NCBI GenBank assembly: GCA_017882405.1
Contig: JADGPO010000166.1
Location: forward strand, 1-23,130
From: Solirubrobacteraceae bacterium
GTDB lineage: Bacteria; Actinomycetota; Thermoleophilia; Solirubrobacterales; Solirubrobacteraceae
Length of the DNA: 23,130 nucleotides
Direction of reading: 5' to 3'
This document shows positions 1 to 8,004 of this stretch, piece after piece. Both the position numbers and the translations under genes were made by a program. Each line of letters opens with the position of its first letter. Position 1 is the stretch's first letter. The notes beneath the pieces are model-generated. The model had not been told where the DNA came from. It saw only the letters and a list, made by a program, of their open reading frames with translations, and made no database searches.

Positions 1-1538
1 CCCTGGACCAGGATCCGTCTGACCGGTCGGTTGCCGGCCGCCCGGAGAAGCCAGCCGCGCCGCTCATAGTTGGTGTCGAGCGTGTTGAGATCGTCCTGTG
101 CGGCACAGCCGTAGGCGACGTTGCGCTGGTAGGTCACGAGCAGCTGGGCTCGCGTAGCGCGATAGACCCGGGTGATATCGGCGCACTCGGCGAGCAGCTC
201 CGGGGAATTGACAACTACAAGGGCTGGATGGGCCCCTGCATCGACGGCCGTCACCCGGCGGACCTCCGCGCCGAATCGCGCCTGGGCCGAGACCATGCTC
301 GCCAGCGCCAGCACAGTGATCGCAGCCAGCGGGACGCGAGGATCCAGGCGGCGGCGTCCGGGGGCTCGGCCGCGACGGTGATCGCGAATGGCCGCGAGGG
401 TGAAGAAGAGCACCACCCATAGCCCGATCGGCATCGGGAGCAGGAACCGAGATCCCGGGCGGTACAGGTCGGGGTGCACATCCAGGGTGTCGCGCACCGA
501 GAGGGTGACGAGGAGGACAACGAGGAAGGTCAGCGCGGCCGCTGCCGGTGCCGATCGGCGTACGGTGAAGCTGACGGCGACGCCCAGGATGAGCAGAATG
601 GCGATGGCCGCGATCACGACGGCCGGGTGCTGCCAAAGCTGCGGCTCGTAAAACCCGAACAGCCGCGCCGGATGACCCAGGTTCGTGCCCAGGACCGACA
701 GCTGGAGCTTCGTGTTGACGTTGGCGGCGGTGAGGTCCACCGCGTGGCCTCGGTACCAGAGGTGATCCAGCACCAGCCAGCCCGCGGGGATCAGCAGTGC
801 TCCGCCAGCGACCAGCAGCGTGCGCCATGGCCGTTCCAGCAGGCCGCGCATCGAGCTGACGGTGGTCGCCGCCAGCGCGGGGAGGACCGCCAGGGCCACC
901 GCGTTGTCCCATGCGATGGCGAGACCACCCGCCGCGAGCAGCACCGCGAGCCGCCAGCGGGGCCGGGGGATCGCCAGCGCGGCGGCGACCGCAACCACGC
1001 CGGCGAGATCGCCGCTCAGCACGCCCCGCGGGGCGTCGAACAGGAGCAGGTAGGGAACGCTGAGGCAGACCGGAAGCGCCAGGGCCGCGGCTGCCGCCAG
1101 CTGGTGGCCCAGACGGAGCGCGACCCATGCGAGCACCAGCCAGCACGCGCTGGCGATCAGCATCGTGCCGAGCGGACTGGCCAGGGCCAACGAGACGCCA
1201 AGCAGGTGAAAGAGCTGGCCGGGCAGGGCCTCGAAGACGGTGTTGTAGTTCTGGCCGTAGAAACTCGGCTGGTGCACGTGGAGGCGTAGCAGTTCGCGGC
1301 CGGCGAACCACAGCAGGGTCTGATCCTCGTCGGTGGCGAGCCGGCCGTAGCTGAGCAGTGCTCGCAATTGATCGAGCGCGAAGCCGGCAAACAGCACCAC
1401 GAGCGCGGTCCATCCCAACAGAGGGCTGCGAGTGCCACCGCCCGATCTCGGGAGCGTTCCGGGGTGCGCCGGGACAGCTTGCACTTCTGCGCTGACCGGG
1501 GCCGGTGGCGCGGGGGCTGCCCGCTCGTCGGTCAGCAT
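1..1538 (-). CDS. Polytopic membrane protein, GT-C glycosyltransferase-like (3' end cut by window edge)
   Basis: An open frame of 512 complete codons runs from an ATG at 1538 to the window edge without a stop, so the C-terminus is missing. After a Pro/Ala-rich cytoplasmic tail of about 40 residues come many hydrophobic segments. The loop after the first segment carries an acidic cluster, D70-E71-D72, followed by an aromatic stretch ending near Y98. An acidic loop in this place is typical of GT-C enzymes, which transfer sugars from polyprenyl-phosphate donors on the outer membrane face. The visible C-terminal part is a soluble, probably extracytoplasmic domain with two cysteines. The start lies three bases after the stop of the upstream gene, so the two are almost certainly co-transcribed and translationally coupled. 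Family membership is inferred from topology and loop chemistry; sugar and acceptor are unknown. Confidence 0.8.
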   Translation of the reverse strand, partial: MLTDERAAPAPPAPVSAEVQAVPAHPGTLPRSGGGTRSPLLGWTALVVLFAGFALDQLRALLSYGRLATDEDQTLLWFAGRELLRLHVHQPSFYGQNYNTVFEALPGQLFHLLGVSLALASPLGTMLIASACWLVLAWVALRLGHQLAAAAALALPVCLSVPYLLLFDAPRGVLSGDLAGVVAVAAALAIPRPRWRLAVLLAAGGLAIAWDNAVALAVLPALAATTVSSMRGLLERPWRTLLVAGGALLIPAGWLVLDHLWYRGHAVDLTAANVNTKLQLSVLGTNLGHPARLFGFYEPQLWQHPAVVIAAIAILLILGVAVSFTVRRSAPAAAALTFLVVLLVTLSVRDTLDVHPDLYRPGSRFLLPMPIGLWVVLFFTLAAIRDHRRGRAPGRRRLDPRVPLAAITVLALASMVSAQARFGAEVRRVTAVDAGAHPALVVVNSPELLAECADITRVYRATRAQLLVTYQRNVAYGCAAQDDLNTLDTNYERRGWLLRAAGNRPVRRILVQ

Positions 1539-1541
1539 CCC

Positions 1542-2786
1542 TCAGAAGGCCCCGGGGATCGCAAACGGGATCAAGATGGTCATCGCCGCGGCGGTCGTGC
1601 CGATCCCCACCGCGTAACGGTTGCGCTGGTGCAGACCGTCGACGAGCAGCAGCGTGAACAGTGGCGCGCTGAGGCGAGCGTCGCTCCAGACGTCGCCGAG
1701 CGTCGGCACCAGCACCCCGAGCGTGAGCGCGCAGGCTGCCGCGTTGATGACGGTGACGCGCCGGCGCAGGGACCACATCGCTGTCCCCGAGGCGGCGAGG
1801 ATGAGGAGCACGTGCGCGAGATCCCAGACGGCCGTCGGCGCGTAGCCGCGGAACGCTCCCCGCAGCTCCTGGACCAGGTTCACCAGCGGCACGCTGAGCC
1901 CTGCCCCGCCGATCGGGCCACCGTACCGCGTCATGAGATAGGCCTGCCAGGCGGCGAAGATGGCCGGGGGGATGACGATGACCGGCCAGACCTGAGACGC
2001 GGTCGCCCGCCACGCCCCGGCGGTGGCACGCGCTCGATACCCCCTGATGCAGGCCTCGGCGGCCACGGCCACGACGGCGAGCATCATCACCTCTCGCGTG
2101 AGGACAGCAACGGTCAGCGCCAGCGCGGCCGGCCATCGTCTCCCGCCGCGCCACAGCAACAGCCCGCTGAGCAGGCCGGCCATGGCGAGCGGCTCGCTCA
2201 GGTCCCGCGCCGTGGCCAGCAGCATCCCGGGCATCAGCGCGACCGCGAGTGCCCACAGCGTCGACCAGCCTTGACGGCGGGCGTAGATCGCAAATCCGAT
2301 CGCCACCGCGAGCAACAGCAGCACGTTGACCGCCAGCAGCGCGAACGGGATCGCGCTGGCCCGGCCTCCGGCCAGCAGCGCGGCGAGCGCCGGATAGCCG
2401 ACGCGCTGCATTCGGAACCCGGCGCCGGAGGCGCGCAGAGCATTGACCGTCGAATCGTGCAGCAGCAGCGGGTCGAGCGCCTGGACGTAGAAGAACTGAC
2501 CGTCGTATCCGGACGGGGAACTGACCAGCGCCCCGGGCGGCGGATGGGTTGCGTGGGCAAATGTGCTGCCGAACTGAATGAACCCGGTGAGGTTGCCGCC
2601 GTAGGCGCGCACGTCCAGCGTGATCGCGAGCGTCAGCACGAGCGCCACGACCGCGACCGGCAGCAGGACCCGCCAGAACCCGCCCGCCGCGCGAAGCGGG
2701 GCTCTCAGTTGGATGGCTGGATGCGAGAGGGACACGGGGCTCCGGACACGCGAGTCCGTCGGAGCTCCCGGCGGTGGGCTTGCCAC
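1542..2786 (-). CDS. Polytopic membrane protein with YDGQFF loop motif, GT-C-like
   Basis: This 414-residue protein has a short basic N-terminus, a membrane segment near residues 38-57, then a periplasmic-side loop containing G-Y-D-G-Q-F-F at 93-99 and D-P at 105-106, followed by R-x-x-Y-P near 128-132. That loop pattern recurs in bacterial GT-C-like membrane proteins, often annotated as hypothetical; D95 would be the candidate catalytic residue. About nine further hydrophobic segments follow. I chose the GTG at 2786, preceded by an AG-rich stretch; an in-frame GTG at 2735 (residue 18) is a fair alternative. It is first in a two-gene minus-strand operon, divergent from the response regulator gene. 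The function is probably transfer of a lipid-linked sugar, but substrate and target cannot be read from the sequence. Confidence 0.85.
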   Translation of the reverse strand: MASPPPGAPTDSRVRSPVSLSHPAIQLRAPLRAAGGFWRVLLPVAVVALVLTLAITLDVRAYGGNLTGFIQFGSTFAHATHPPPGALVSSPSGYDGQFFYVQALDPLLLHDSTVNALRASGAGFRMQRVGYPALAALLAGGRASAIPFALLAVNVLLLLAVAIGFAIYARRQGWSTLWALAVALMPGMLLATARDLSEPLAMAGLLSGLLLWRGGRRWPAALALTVAVLTREVMMLAVVAVAAEACIRGYRARATAGAWRATASQVWPVIVIPPAIFAAWQAYLMTRYGGPIGGAGLSVPLVNLVQELRGAFRGYAPTAVWDLAHVLLILAASGTAMWSLRRRVTVINAAACALTLGVLVPTLGDVWSDARLSAPLFTLLLVDGLHQRNRYAVGIGTTAAAMTILIPFAIPGAF

Positions 2787-2808
2787 CTACTCTTCTTCGG
2801 CCAAAACC

Positions 2809-2848
2809 GCGGGTCCCTTTACCCGGCCCTTGAGCCTGCCGGACCCGC
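2809..2848. promoter_or_regulatory. 8-bp inverted repeat in divergent intergenic region
   Basis: GCGGGTCC at 2809-2816 is perfectly complementary to GGACCCGC at 2841-2848, with a 24-base loop. It lies 23 bases upstream of the minus-strand start at 2786 and immediately beside the palindrome at 2852-2866. As RNA of the minus-strand gene it would form a leader hairpin; as DNA it could be an operator. There is no U-tract in either direction that would make it a clear terminator. Confidence 0.45.
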
Positions 2849-2851
2849 AAA

Positions 2852-2866
2852 CCGTAGTTACTACGG
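2852..2866. promoter_or_regulatory. Perfect palindrome, candidate regulator binding site
   Basis: CCGTAGT at 2852-2858 and ACTACGG at 2860-2866 form a perfect 7-bp inverted repeat around one base. It sits 81 bases upstream of the response regulator ATG and 66 bases upstream of the divergent membrane-protein start. NarL/LuxR-type regulators bind short inverted repeats as dimers, so autoregulation is a reasonable guess. No clear -35 or -10 pair could be assigned nearby. Confidence 0.5.
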
Positions 2867-2946
2867 ATACAGCCGGATGCTCACGATGCCGAAGAAACCT
2901 TCAGTGCCGCTAGGCGCTGACCCTCGCCAGGCTCAGGAGACGTTCG

Positions 2947-3609
2947 ATGTCCGTACTCAGGCAGGTTGCAGTTCTCGATGTAGACGACTTCGCCCCTGAG
3001 CGGATCAAGGTCCTGATCGCCGACGACCATCCGCTGATCATCGCCGGCATCCGGCGCACGATCGAGCACGTCGACGACATGGAGGTTGTCGGCGAGGCCC
3101 GGTCGGGACCCGAGCTCATGCAGCTCGTCGAGCGCCGCCGGCCCGACCTGGTGCTGATGGACCTGAAGATGCCGGGAGTAGCCGGCGTCGAGGCGATCAT
3201 CCGCATACGCCAGCGCTGGCCCGAGGTCAAGTGCGTGGTGCTGTCGGCCTACGACGATCGTCCCACGATCGATGCTGCGCTGCAGGCCGGAGCCAGCGCC
3301 TACGTGCTCAAGAGCGCTCACACCGTCGACATCGCGTCCGTCCTGCGCCAGGCCTCGGGCGGTGCGGTATTCCACGCTCCCGCCTATGTGCAGCCGGTTC
3401 CCGGCCTCCCCGACACGCCCGCTCTGACCGACCGCGAGCGCTCGATCCTGTCGGCCGTCGCCTCCGGCATGACGACTTCGGCGATCAGCCAGGACCTGTG
3501 GATCTCCGAGCACACGATCAAGTTTCACCTGACCAACATCTACCGCAAACTCGGTGTCACGAACCGCGCCGGTGCCGTGCGGTATGCACTGGAGCACGGC
3601 TTCGCCTGA
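2947..3609 (+). CDS. NarL/FixJ-family response regulator
   Basis: This 220-residue protein has an N-terminal receiver domain (about 20-135) and a C-terminal LuxR-type helix-turn-helix (about 155-216). Receiver residues are all present: acidic pair D26-D27, phosphoacceptor D72 in L-M-D-L-K-M-P, S100 and K122. The HTH region has the usual L-T-D-R-E start and the H-T-I-K-F-H-L-T-N-I recognition helix. Phosphorylation should promote dimerisation and DNA binding. The start is supported by AGGAG at 2935-2939, seven bases before ATG. The N-terminus is about 15 residues longer than usual. The gene converges with a histidine kinase gene 15 bases away, its likely partner. Targets are unknown; the palindrome upstream and the flp and hydrolase promoters are candidates. 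Confidence 0.95.
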   Translation: MSVLRQVAVLDVDDFAPERIKVLIADDHPLIIAGIRRTIEHVDDMEVVGEARSGPELMQLVERRRPDLVLMDLKMPGVAGVEAIIRIRQRWPEVKCVVLSAYDDRPTIDAALQAGASAYVLKSAHTVDIASVLRQASGGAVFHAPAYVQPVPGLPDTPALTDRERSILSAVASGMTTSAISQDLWISEHTIKFHLTNIYRKLGVTNRAGAVRYALEHGFA

Positions 3610-3624
3610 TCCCAAGGGCGTTGG

Positions 3625-4986
3625 TCAGTCGACCGACCAGGGAGGCAGGTCCGCCGAGATCACCGTCGGCCCACCCGGCCGCGAGTTGATCTGCGTGCTC
3701 CCGCCCAGCATCCGCACCCGCTCGTGCATGCCCACCAGGCCCAGCCGGCCGGCGCGAGCGGCCCGTACCAGGGTCGACTGGGGATCGAACCCGCGGCCGT
3801 CGTCAGAGACCTCCACGTGGACGCCTTCGTGGCCGGCTTCGATCGCGATTGCCACGTTGCGCGCATCGGAGTGCTGGCGGATGTTGGACAGCGACTCTCG
3901 AATCAGTGACAGCGCCGCTATCTGCTGCGAGTCGGTCAGGCTGGTCACGGGGCCCCGCAGCCGCGCCTGCGGGACCACCCCGGTCCGCTCGGCGAACGCG
4001 TCGGTGAGCTGGCGCAGCGCGTCCGGCAGCGAGGACGGCGCCAGAAACGGCGACTCGACCGTTGTGGCCAGGCGTCGCAGGTCCCCGTCGAGCGCCACCA
4101 ACTGCGCCTCCAGATCGTCCAGTCGGCCGAGAGCGCGGTCCTGGTTGGGGTCGCCGGCGATCATCGGGCGCAGCTGGTCGCGGAACAGCCGCAGGTCCTG
4201 GCCGAGCAGGTGGAGGTCCTGCTGCGGACCGTCGTGCAGGTCGAAGCGCAGTCGGGCCAGGCGCCGCTCCACTGCGCCGACGACCTGATCGGGCCCCGGC
4301 TTGTTGGATCCCGGCAGCGAATCGCCTTCGTGCAGAGCGGCGAGCAGGGGCGCCGCTGCCGCGAGCAGGCCTTCGGTCACCGGGTCAGCGGGTGCCACGC
4401 CGACCGCGACGAGCGCTTGGGCCGGGCGACGCGGGGCCTCGATCCTGACGGCGAACACGGCTCCGTCGCGCAGGCTCGTGGAGGCGCGGGTCAACACCGC
4501 CGCGGCCGCCGCCCGGGCGGCCTCCGACGGCGCGCTGGCGGTGGAGACGAGCGCCGCGCCGCCGTCTTCGTGCTCCGTCCAGAGCGAGATCTCCTCGCTT
4601 CCCGCGAACAGGTGCAGCAGCGCGAGCGTGACCTCGACCGCGACCTTCACCGGCAGCTCCAGCAGGCGCCCCGTGCGCAGCAGCTCTCGACCCACGGCGG
4701 CGCCGGGCAGGCCGAGCTCGTTCTGCAGTCGCGCGATCAGTCTCTCGGCCGCAGCGCGGTGTGCGGCCAGATCCACCGCGATCGCCCCGAGCAGGTCGGC
4801 CGTATAGGTGAAGGTGGCCAGGCCCACGGCTTCCGGGCGGGCACCGCAGGCCTCAAACAGCGCCCGCGCATGGTCATCGGCGTCGGTCCGCACCAACTCC
4901 GAGATCCCCGTTCCCAGGCCGGATGCGTCGACGGTTGCCAGCGCGCGCTGGAGCTCCTGTGTCAGGTTGTCTCGGTGATCGGCCAC
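3625..4986 (-). CDS. Soluble NarX/DesK-type sensor histidine kinase
   Basis: The 453-residue protein carries a HisKA_3-type phosphoacceptor motif, R-F-D-L-H-D-G-P-Q-Q with H251, then an HATPase_c domain: N-box around N368, G1 box D-D-G-R-G-F at 395-400, and a second glycine box G-L-V-G-M at 416-420. No membrane segment is visible, so it is probably cytoplasmic. Residues 100-220 look like a GAF-type sensing domain, but this is not certain. The start is the GTG at 4986; the frame stays open further upstream, but that part reads as a shadow of the hydrolase gene. No strong ribosome binding site is visible. It is the third gene of a minus-strand set (receiver-like, hydrolase, kinase; 46-base gap to the hydrolase) and converges with the NarL-type regulator, its presumed partner. 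Confidence 0.93.
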   Translation of the reverse strand: MADHRDNLTQELQRALATVDASGLGTGISELVRTDADDHARALFEACGARPEAVGLATFTYTADLLGAIAVDLAAHRAAAERLIARLQNELGLPGAAVGRELLRTGRLLELPVKVAVEVTLALLHLFAGSEEISLWTEHEDGGAALVSTASAPSEAARAAAAAVLTRASTSLRDGAVFAVRIEAPRRPAQALVAVGVAPADPVTEGLLAAAAPLLAALHEGDSLPGSNKPGPDQVVGAVERRLARLRFDLHDGPQQDLHLLGQDLRLFRDQLRPMIAGDPNQDRALGRLDDLEAQLVALDGDLRRLATTVESPFLAPSSLPDALRQLTDAFAERTGVVPQARLRGPVTSLTDSQQIAALSLIRESLSNIRQHSDARNVAIAIEAGHEGVHVEVSDDGRGFDPQSTLVRAARAGRLGLVGMHERVRMLGGSTQINSRPGGPTVISADLPPWSVD

Positions 4987-5032
4987 GCGCGCATTCTGAC
5001 GGCACCAGCGCGCGATCGAGGAGGAGCGGTGG

Positions 5033-7336
5033 TCAGGACCGCTTGGCGTGCCGGGGCTTGGTGGGGGCGAAGGAGTTGACGCCCAGGCGCGGGACGTGGA
5101 CCTCGCGGAAGGTGGACAGGTAGCCGGCGGGGAGCTTGTCGACGTTGAACCAGCCGGCGCCGCCGCCGGGCCGGGCGAAGCCACTGGTGCCGAAGTAGCG
5201 GTTGCCGATTCGCATGAACGTGTGCACGGGGTTGTAGAAGATCGTCACCCTGCCCGGGCCGGCTGGGAACTTCCAGCTGGGAATGTCGCCCGAGACCGTG
5301 GTGGGCACCTTGTAGCCGGCCTGCTGCATCACGTACGAGACCGAGCCCGAGCAGTCGAACGGGCCCCAGCGGGCGGGCTGCTCATGCCCCCCGCCGTACA
5401 GGTAGGGGAAGTTGGCGGCGCTGACCATGTTGGCGGCGGCGATCACACGGTCGTAGTGCGACAGCGCCCCACCTGAGTAGCGCACCGTCGGGTGCCACTT
5501 GACGCCGGTGGCGAAGAACACCGAGAACGTCCCGCGCTGGTTGCGCTTGGCGCGCTCGTACTGGACGTGGTGGGCGATCGCCTGCGCGCGGGACATGACG
5601 TCGTTCACGTACCAGCCGGCGTGGTTGTAGGCGAACACCGCCTTGCCGATGTCCTGAGATCCGCCGGCGGCCTTCAGATAGCGCGCGGCGGCGAAGATCG
5701 CGTCGCGGGGGTCGTATGGGTTGGGGTTGGAGTGACCGTCGGCGGCGACGCCGTACTGACGCCACGTGGATGGCTCGAACTGCATCCAGCCGAGCGCGCC
5801 GGCCGACGAGGTGCTCAGGTTACGGCCGTAGTCGGACTCGATCGCATTGATCGCTGCCAGCACGGGCCACGGGATGTCGTAGCGCGCGCCGGCCTGCATG
5901 TAGATGGGGATCAGGAACGAGGGGGGCCGGTTGCCGTCGGTCAATAGGCCCGACAGGTTGCGCACCGCCCCGGTCAGCGACGGATCGGCCGTGACGGTGC
6001 CCGTCCAGGCCTGCGGGGCCAGGAAGCCGGGGGGGCTGGAGGACAGCGTCGGGACCGGCGCCAGCGGGGCGCCGCCTGACGAAGGGGCGCTCGTGCTGGG
6101 GGTGGGCGAGAGCGTGTGACTGGGCTGCCTGACGGGCGGCGGGATCAGCGGTGCGCCGCCGGTCGCCCGCTCGTGAAGACGGTGCCCGGCGAGCTTGGGA
6201 CCTGAGCGGGGGTGCGCACCGTGGCCAGGCTGGGTGCCATGGCGAGGCTTGGCGCCGTGGCGAGGATGGGAGCCGTGACGGGGGCGGGTGGCGGTCGGAC
6301 GCTGGTGGCCGGGCTTCGGCGCCGAGGTCGGAGTGCAGTTGCCCGGAGCCGGGTCGACGCTCAGTCCAACGGTGCGCTTGGCGTACCGGGTCTGGTGCGC
6401 GGCGCTGACCGCCAGCAGATCGCTGCGGGTGCTCGAGTGGCAGCTGGGCCGCCGCGGAGCCGCCAAGCGCCGCGTGCGCGCCGGCGCCGTGGTGGTCGTC
6501 GTGGGCGTGGCCACGGTCGTGGTCGTCGTCGTAGGCGTCGTGGTGGTGGCCACGGTCGTGGTCGTTATGGTCGTCCTGGGGGCGCCCGCGGTGGTCCTGG
6601 TCGTGGGAGGCGCAATCGTGGTCATGGTGGTCGGGTTCTTGGCCGTCGGCTTGGGCGCAGGTTGCGGTGAGGGCCGAAGAACCTTCTTGGGGCCGGCCGG
6701 CGCCGTCGGAGTGCTGCTGCTGTTCAGCGCAAAGGCCGATTTGCCGTTCCCGGCGCCCTTGGCGACGCTGCCGGAGGCGTCGCCCCCGGCGACGCCGGCG
6801 GCCAGCGCTACTCCGGAACCTGAGGTAGCGGTCAGGGCGGCGATCGTGGCCAGCGCGGCGACTCGCTGCCGGGCCTGGCCGACCGTGATGCGCGGAGCGG
6901 CGGAATACTCGCGGAGCACCAGCGGCAGCGGACGAGCGGTCGCGAATCGCGCCTGGGGCGCGGGCAGCGCCAGCGCCAGCTGATCGCCGGCGGCCAGCTC
7001 GAAGATGGCTTCCCGCGCTTCGACGAACGCCAGCGGGATGGCAAAGGAAGCGTGCCACAGCAGCTCCGAGCCGCCGCTGCGATCACGGCATGCCGCCGGC
7101 GCAAGCCGGCGCTCGAATCGGCAGGCGCGCGCCGGGTGCCGGGACCAGGTCCGCAGATCGCCGTGGTCGATGATCAGCTGCGCCTGACCCCCGCACATGG
7201 CGGCAAGGGCGTTGGGATCAAGCTCTGCCTGCAGCCGCGTCAGCAGTCGCACTACGGTCCATTGGTCGCCGACTCGGGAGAAGTCAAACCGCTCCAGCGA
7301 CAGCCGGTCGCCGGGCTTGGCGTACGGGGCGATCAT
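5033..7336 (-). CDS. Membrane-anchored bifunctional peptidoglycan hydrolase (lytic transglycosylase + NlpC/P60)
   Basis: This 767-residue protein has four parts. Residues 1-150 form a soluble domain I do not recognise, with no signal before it. Residues 155-182 are a hydrophobic segment preceded by R-Q-R, which would make a type II anchor with the rest outside. Residues 185-470 are a Thr/Pro-rich linker with a PRHG-like repeat. Residues 478-600 are a lytic transglycosylase domain with I-E-S-D-Y-G (E500 candidate catalytic) and G-W-M-Q-F-E-P-S-T-W. Residues 625-767 are NlpC/P60-like with D-C-S-G-S (C662) and H705. It should cut both glycan strands and stem peptides. The ATG at 7336 overlaps the receiver-like gene stop as ATGA. 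Divergence from flp suggests it opens the wall for the pilus; that link is inferred. Confidence 0.93.
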   Translation of the reverse strand: MIAPYAKPGDRLSLERFDFSRVGDQWTVVRLLTRLQAELDPNALAAMCGGQAQLIIDHGDLRTWSRHPARACRFERRLAPAACRDRSGGSELLWHASFAIPLAFVEAREAIFELAAGDQLALALPAPQARFATARPLPLVLREYSAAPRITVGQARQRVAALATIAALTATSGSGVALAAGVAGGDASGSVAKGAGNGKSAFALNSSSTPTAPAGPKKVLRPSPQPAPKPTAKNPTTMTTIAPPTTRTTAGAPRTTITTTTVATTTTPTTTTTTVATPTTTTTAPARTRRLAAPRRPSCHSSTRSDLLAVSAAHQTRYAKRTVGLSVDPAPGNCTPTSAPKPGHQRPTATRPRHGSHPRHGAKPRHGTQPGHGAHPRSGPKLAGHRLHERATGGAPLIPPPVRQPSHTLSPTPSTSAPSSGGAPLAPVPTLSSSPPGFLAPQAWTGTVTADPSLTGAVRNLSGLLTDGNRPPSFLIPIYMQAGARYDIPWPVLAAINAIESDYGRNLSTSSAGALGWMQFEPSTWRQYGVAADGHSNPNPYDPRDAIFAAARYLKAAGGSQDIGKAVFAYNHAGWYVNDVMSRAQAIAHHVQYERAKRNQRGTFSVFFATGVKWHPTVRYSGGALSHYDRVIAAANMVSAANFPYLYGGGHEQPARWGPFDCSGSVSYVMQQAGYKVPTTVSGDIPSWKFPAGPGRVTIFYNPVHTFMRIGNRYFGTSGFARPGGGAGWFNVDKLPAGYLSTFREVHVPRLGVNSFAPTKPRHAKRS
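6203..6310 (-). repeat. His/Arg/Gly-rich degenerate repeat (PRHG-type) in hydrolase linker
   Basis: Residues 343-378 of the hydrolase repeat a degenerate six-residue unit of the form P-R-H-G-x-x, giving a basic, histidine-rich stretch between the Thr-rich linker and the catalytic domains. Its role is not known; binding to wall polymers or metal is possible. Confidence 0.6.
6482..6631 (-). repeat. Thr-rich low-complexity linker in hydrolase
   Basis: Residues 236-285 of the hydrolase are mostly threonine with alanine, proline and valine, encoded by degenerate GGT/CGT-type triplets on the plus strand. It is a low-complexity coding stretch, probably a flexible wall-spanning spacer and a possible O-glycosylation region. 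Confidence 0.75.
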
Positions 7337-7878
7337 TCGTACCCCGTCACGCAGTGCGCGTCGCGGCTGGCCCGCTCCACGGCCGTCAGTACGTCGTCGA
7401 AGGATGCCCACTTGGACAGCACCGGCAGCGCCTCGAGGCTGCCCGCGGACTCCCCGCTGACGGCCACGACTCCCACCGGCGTGGGCAGCGACCCCAGGCG
7501 CGCCGACTGGCGAGCGACGGCGGTCAACGACGCGGTGGCGTCGAGCAGGACGACGTCGGCGCGCTCGCGCTCGGCCAGCTCGCTGACGTCCTCGCTTCCG
7601 CGGGAGACGATCACCGTGTAGCCGCGTTGGGACAGCAGCGTCGAGGCCAAGGCGCGAAAACGACGATCCGTGGTCACCAGCAGCACGCGGTCGGACCCCG
7701 GCCGCAGGTCGGTGACACGCAGTGCGACCGTCGCCGGCACCGAGGGCGCGGCGACCACGGGGACGTGGGTGCCGGGTCCGACAGGGGCAGCGGCGATCGG
7801 TTGCACCGGCGCGCTCTGGGGTGTCCGCTGGCCGCGCCTGAAGCGATCGCGCCACGAGATCAGCTGTACCTCGCGCAT
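7333..7878 (-). CDS. Stand-alone receiver-like (REC) protein
   Basis: The 181-residue protein has a Pro/Ala-rich N-terminal extension of about 60 residues, then a receiver-like fold at 63-172. R-V-L-L-V-T-T-D is strand one with only D71 of the usual acidic pair. V-V-L-L-D-A-T places D113 at the phosphoacceptor position, with S141 and K156 where the conserved Ser/Thr and Lys belong. No output domain follows. It may be a degenerate or pseudo-receiver; CpaE/TadZ also starts with such a domain. The ATG at 7878 lacks a clear ribosome binding site; CATAAT at 7888-7883 lies four bases ahead, so a leaderless transcript is possible. Its stop overlaps the hydrolase start as ATGA, suggesting coupled synthesis. 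Interaction with the hydrolase's cytoplasmic domain is speculation. Confidence 0.85.
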   Translation of the reverse strand: MREVQLISWRDRFRRGQRTPQSAPVQPIAAAPVGPGTHVPVVAAPSVPATVALRVTDLRPGSDRVLLVTTDRRFRALASTLLSQRGYTVIVSRGSEDVSELAERERADVVLLDATASLTAVARQSARLGSLPTPVGVVAVSGESAGSLEALPVLSKWASFDDVLTAVERASRDAHCVTGYE

Positions 7879-8004
7879 GAGGATTATGTCGCCGCGGCGG
7901 CGACCGCCCGCGATCCCACCAACGTCTAGGCGTGGCTATCCGTTCTTCTCGCATCCGCAGGGGCCGGCTGCAGCTCGCGGGCGCGCCCTACGAAGGTCTA
8001 GGTG

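Noticed and set aside
64..2850. Long minus-strand open frame of 928 codons
   Set aside because: It is Arg/Gly/Pro-rich without membrane segments and overlaps two well-formed membrane-protein genes in another frame; it is a GC-rich shadow.
1368..2999. Long plus-strand open frame of 543 codons
   Set aside because: Its composition is that of an antisense shadow, and it runs across the divergent promoter into the response regulator start.
6203..6631. CRISPR-like or non-coding repeat array
   Set aside because: The repeats are degenerate, in frame and encode a protein linker, with no regular unique spacers.
7032..7336. PilZ domain at the hydrolase N-terminus
   Set aside because: I looked for the R-x-x-x-R and D-x-S-x-x-G signature and did not find it, so the domain is left unnamed.
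7337..7954. Extension of the hydrolase frame upstream to 7954
   Set aside because: The extra 206 residues are Arg-rich and shadow the receiver-like gene; the ATGA overlap at 7336 is the natural start.
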